Made by a program: the position numbers and the translations under genes. The notes beneath the pieces were generated by a model, which had not been told where the DNA came from, searched no databases, and saw only the letters and a program-made list of their open reading frames with translations. Below are positions 11,142 to 12,962 of a stretch of DNA of 12,962 nt, piece after piece. Numbering within the stretch: the stretch's first letter is position 1; each line of letters starts with the position of its first letter. The stretch is from Promethearchaeota archaeon (GTDB taxonomy: Archaea > Asgardarchaeota > Lokiarchaeia > Sigynarchaeales > SOKP01), in NCBI GenBank assembly GCA_030620005.1, contig JAUXAJ010000131.1, forward strand, positions 1 through 12,962, written 5' to 3'.

Positions 11142-12962
11142 TCATTTATTTAAGACGATCGTCTCGCAATTTTTTGGCGATTTAGTCGCTTTTCGGAGTT
11201 TTTTATGAATCATCGTGCTTAACGAGATGCATTTAGATTCTTCTCCATGGTTTGTGATTACGAGCTTCGGTCTTGGCTGAATTTTTCTCAAGAATTGGGA
11301 GATTTGGCTCCTTGACGAGTGTCCCGAAAAGCCTTCTAGCGTGAAGATTTTTATATTCATCTTTACCAGTTGAGTACGCCCTTTTGCATCGACATATTGG
11401 AATTCTCTAAATCCCCGTTGAACTCTATTGCCTAATGTTCCAAAGACTTGATAGGACACAAATATTAACGAGCTAATTGGGTCTTCTGCCAAGGCTCTTA
11501 AATACTGCACCGAGGGCCCACCTATTAACATCCCGCTTGTAGCCAATATGATGCAAGGACCACCTTTAATAACATCGAGTCTTTCTTGTTGAGAACTTAC
11601 GGTCGTAAAAAATTCGCTCAAAAACGGATTTTTTCCTTGATGTAGAATCTTTTCTCTCAAATCGCTGCTAAGAAAATCCGGATTCGCCGTATGTATTGCA
11701 GTTGCTTCAGATATTAACCCATCTAAGTAAACTGGAATAGGATCTATAAGTCCTTTCGAAATAAATTCTTCCAAGACAATAATTAATTCTTGGGCCCTTC
11801 CTACCGCTAAAACTGGAATTAAAATTTTTCCTCCCTTTTTAATTGTAGAAATCAATATTTGTCTAAGTTCTTTTTCAGATTCTTGTCGTGATGGTATCCT
11901 GTCTTGTGGACCACCGTAAGTAGCTTCTAATAGCAAGCACTCAACTCTAGGAAATTTAACCGCTGCTTTTTCTAAGAGACGCGTTTTTTGATATTTAAAA
12001 TCGCCTGTATATACGAAATTGAAGCCTCCCTTTCCAAAATGCAAATGTATCATCGACGACCCAATAATATGACCTGAATTATGAAGAGTTAGTTTTATAT
12101 CAGGCGCTATATCGGTAACTTTCCCCCAAGAAAGTGGAATTGTATGAAGCACTGTTGTTTTTACATCTCTCTTGGAATATGGGGAAGGAATGCCTTCTTT
12201 TTCACATATTTGAACAAAATCTAGCTGAAGCATGGTAGATATATTTTTTGTAGGCAATGTGGTGTATATAGGACCTCTATAACCGTACTTGTAAAGAAAT
12301 GGAACTAGCCCACAATGATCCAAATGAGCGTGCGAAATGATGACCGCATCTAGATCTCTAACAGAGAATTCTGGAATGGAGAAATGGGGGAATCTATCGT
12401 TAGGATTTCCAACATTAAGACCGCAATCAAGTAAGATGTTACTTTCTCTTGTTTCCATGAGAATGCAAGACCTTCCAACTTCCCTGAAACCTCCCAAAGC
12501 AGTCATCCTGATATTTAAATCTTTAAAAATGGTTGGTCTATGAATTCTTTTACCTATTTTTAGTAAAATGTCCTTTTGAGTTTTCCGGTTCTTTGCAAGC
12601 ATCTGTCTAATTAATTTTATTGTCCTTGAAGGTAAAGGAGGTGTCCGAATAGTTTTTGGCTGCCACATGGTGTTAGTTCTTATTTCTTTCAGATTGACGC
12701 CTTTTTTTCCAATTACCACCCCGGGTTTTCCGGATTCTATTATGACTTCACCTCGAGAGTGGTCAAATTCGACACTTGTAATTTCTGCGGTTTCACCTAC
12801 TAAATTTCTAATATAAATCTCAGTTTCACTTGGATCCTTTCTTTTTTCAACGTTCCACCTAAATACGACCCGTTTTCTCATTATTTTAGCTAGATCCTTT
12901 AAAGTCGTGCCACTTTCGAGAATATCGATGTTGGAATTTTCACTATACACAGCAACTTCTGG
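11142..12962 (-). CDS. aCPSF1 (FttA) transcription-termination ribonuclease, 5' end outside the window
   Basis: This is the archaeal CPSF73-like nuclease that cleaves nascent RNA after U-rich tracts to end transcription. The frame runs off the window end: bases 12951-12962 read in frame as PEVA just before the GTG at 12950, so that GTG is internal. Numbering from it, residues about 50-100 hold a KH domain with the GxxG loop in VVIGKKG. The metallo-beta-lactamase core begins near 145 (MTALGGFREVGRS) with the zinc motif HAHLDH (207-212). SGHIIGSSM and YTGDF carry further ligands, and the beta-CASP insert follows. The C-terminal SGHSSR and ITNHGEES segments hold the late His ligands. Full-length members have about 630-650 residues and an additional N-terminal KH domain, most of which is missing here. 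The gene ends in TGA with ETIVLNK, close to the usual family C-terminus. Confidence 0.95.
   Translation of the reverse strand, partial: PEVAVYSENSNIDILESGTTLKDLAKIMRKRVVFRWNVEKRKDPSETEIYIRNLVGETAEITSVEFDHSRGEVIIESGKPGVVIGKKGVNLKEIRTNTMWQPKTIRTPPLPSRTIKLIRQMLAKNRKTQKDILLKIGKRIHRPTIFKDLNIRMTALGGFREVGRSCILMETRESNILLDCGLNVGNPNDRFPHFSIPEFSVRDLDAVIISHAHLDHCGLVPFLYKYGYRGPIYTTLPTKNISTMLQLDFVQICEKEGIPSPYSKRDVKTTVLHTIPLSWGKVTDIAPDIKLTLHNSGHIIGSSMIHLHFGKGGFNFVYTGDFKYQKTRLLEKAAVKFPRVECLLLEATYGGPQDRIPSRQESEKELRQILISTIKKGGKILIPVLAVGRAQELIIVLEEFISKGLIDPIPVYLDGLISEATAIHTANPDFLSSDLREKILHQGKNPFLSEFFTTVSSQQERLDVIKGGPCIILATSGMLIGGPSVQYLRALAEDPISSLIFVSYQVFGTLGNRVQRGFREFQYVDAKGRTQLVKMNIKIFTLEGFSGHSSRSQISQFLRKIQPRPKLVITNHGEESKCISLSTMIHKKLRKATKSPKNCETIVLNK

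Noticed and set aside
12337..12543. Plus-strand frame inside aCPSF1
   Set aside because: It is a shadow of a strongly conserved coding region on the other strand.
1..12962. CRISPR array
   Set aside because: No regularly spaced repeats were seen in the window; the only long repeat is the two-copy duplication.

Overview
The window looks like an AT-rich archaeal genome, most likely an Asgard (Lokiarchaeia-like) lineage. This is inferred from gene content and signals, not from a database search. The pointers are a KH/metallo-beta-lactamase/beta-CASP nuclease of the aCPSF1 family, TATA-box promoters, a tRNA gene with archaeal bulge-helix-bulge introns and no encoded CCA, a large protein resembling the eukaryotic UFM1 ligase UFL1, and a Par14/Pin1-type parvulin.

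Left part (1-2054, + strand): hisA (histidine biosynthesis), a gap with a doubtful 41-codon ORF, and a TauE/SafE- or DsbD-like membrane protein with two Pro-Cys motifs. The membrane protein's frame stays open for 49 codons past its TGA stop, across a strong hairpin.

Middle part (2021-6216): a 787-residue + strand gene with an AN1-like zinc finger, zinc ribbon, UFL1-like winged-helix repeats, a beta-sandwich ear-like domain and a helical tail. About 170 bp holding its upstream region and first 23 codons also occur 1.73 kb upstream. Between the two copies sits a minus-strand cassette: a zinc-ribbon PD-(D/E)XK nuclease and a 140-residue unknown protein with its own promoter. The layout suggests a mobile or horizontally acquired insertion that duplicated the 5' end of its neighbour.

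Centre right (6217-8600): a NikR-like ribbon-helix-helix protein whose DNA-binding domain is intact but which has no ATG, GTG or TTG before it; an orphan structured element resembling an IS200/IS605 right end or TnpB omega RNA; a parvulin prolyl isomerase; a minus-strand tRNA-Gln(CTG) with two introns outside the anticodon loop; a decayed or recoded ORF; and a two-hairpin candidate RNA in a gene-poor stretch.

Right part (8601-12962, all minus strand): a dGTPase-type HD hydrolase, a NapH-like membrane polyferredoxin, and aCPSF1, whose 5' end runs off the window. These are spaced well apart and probably transcribed separately. No metabolic operon spans the window; apart from the two-gene cassette the genes look like single units.
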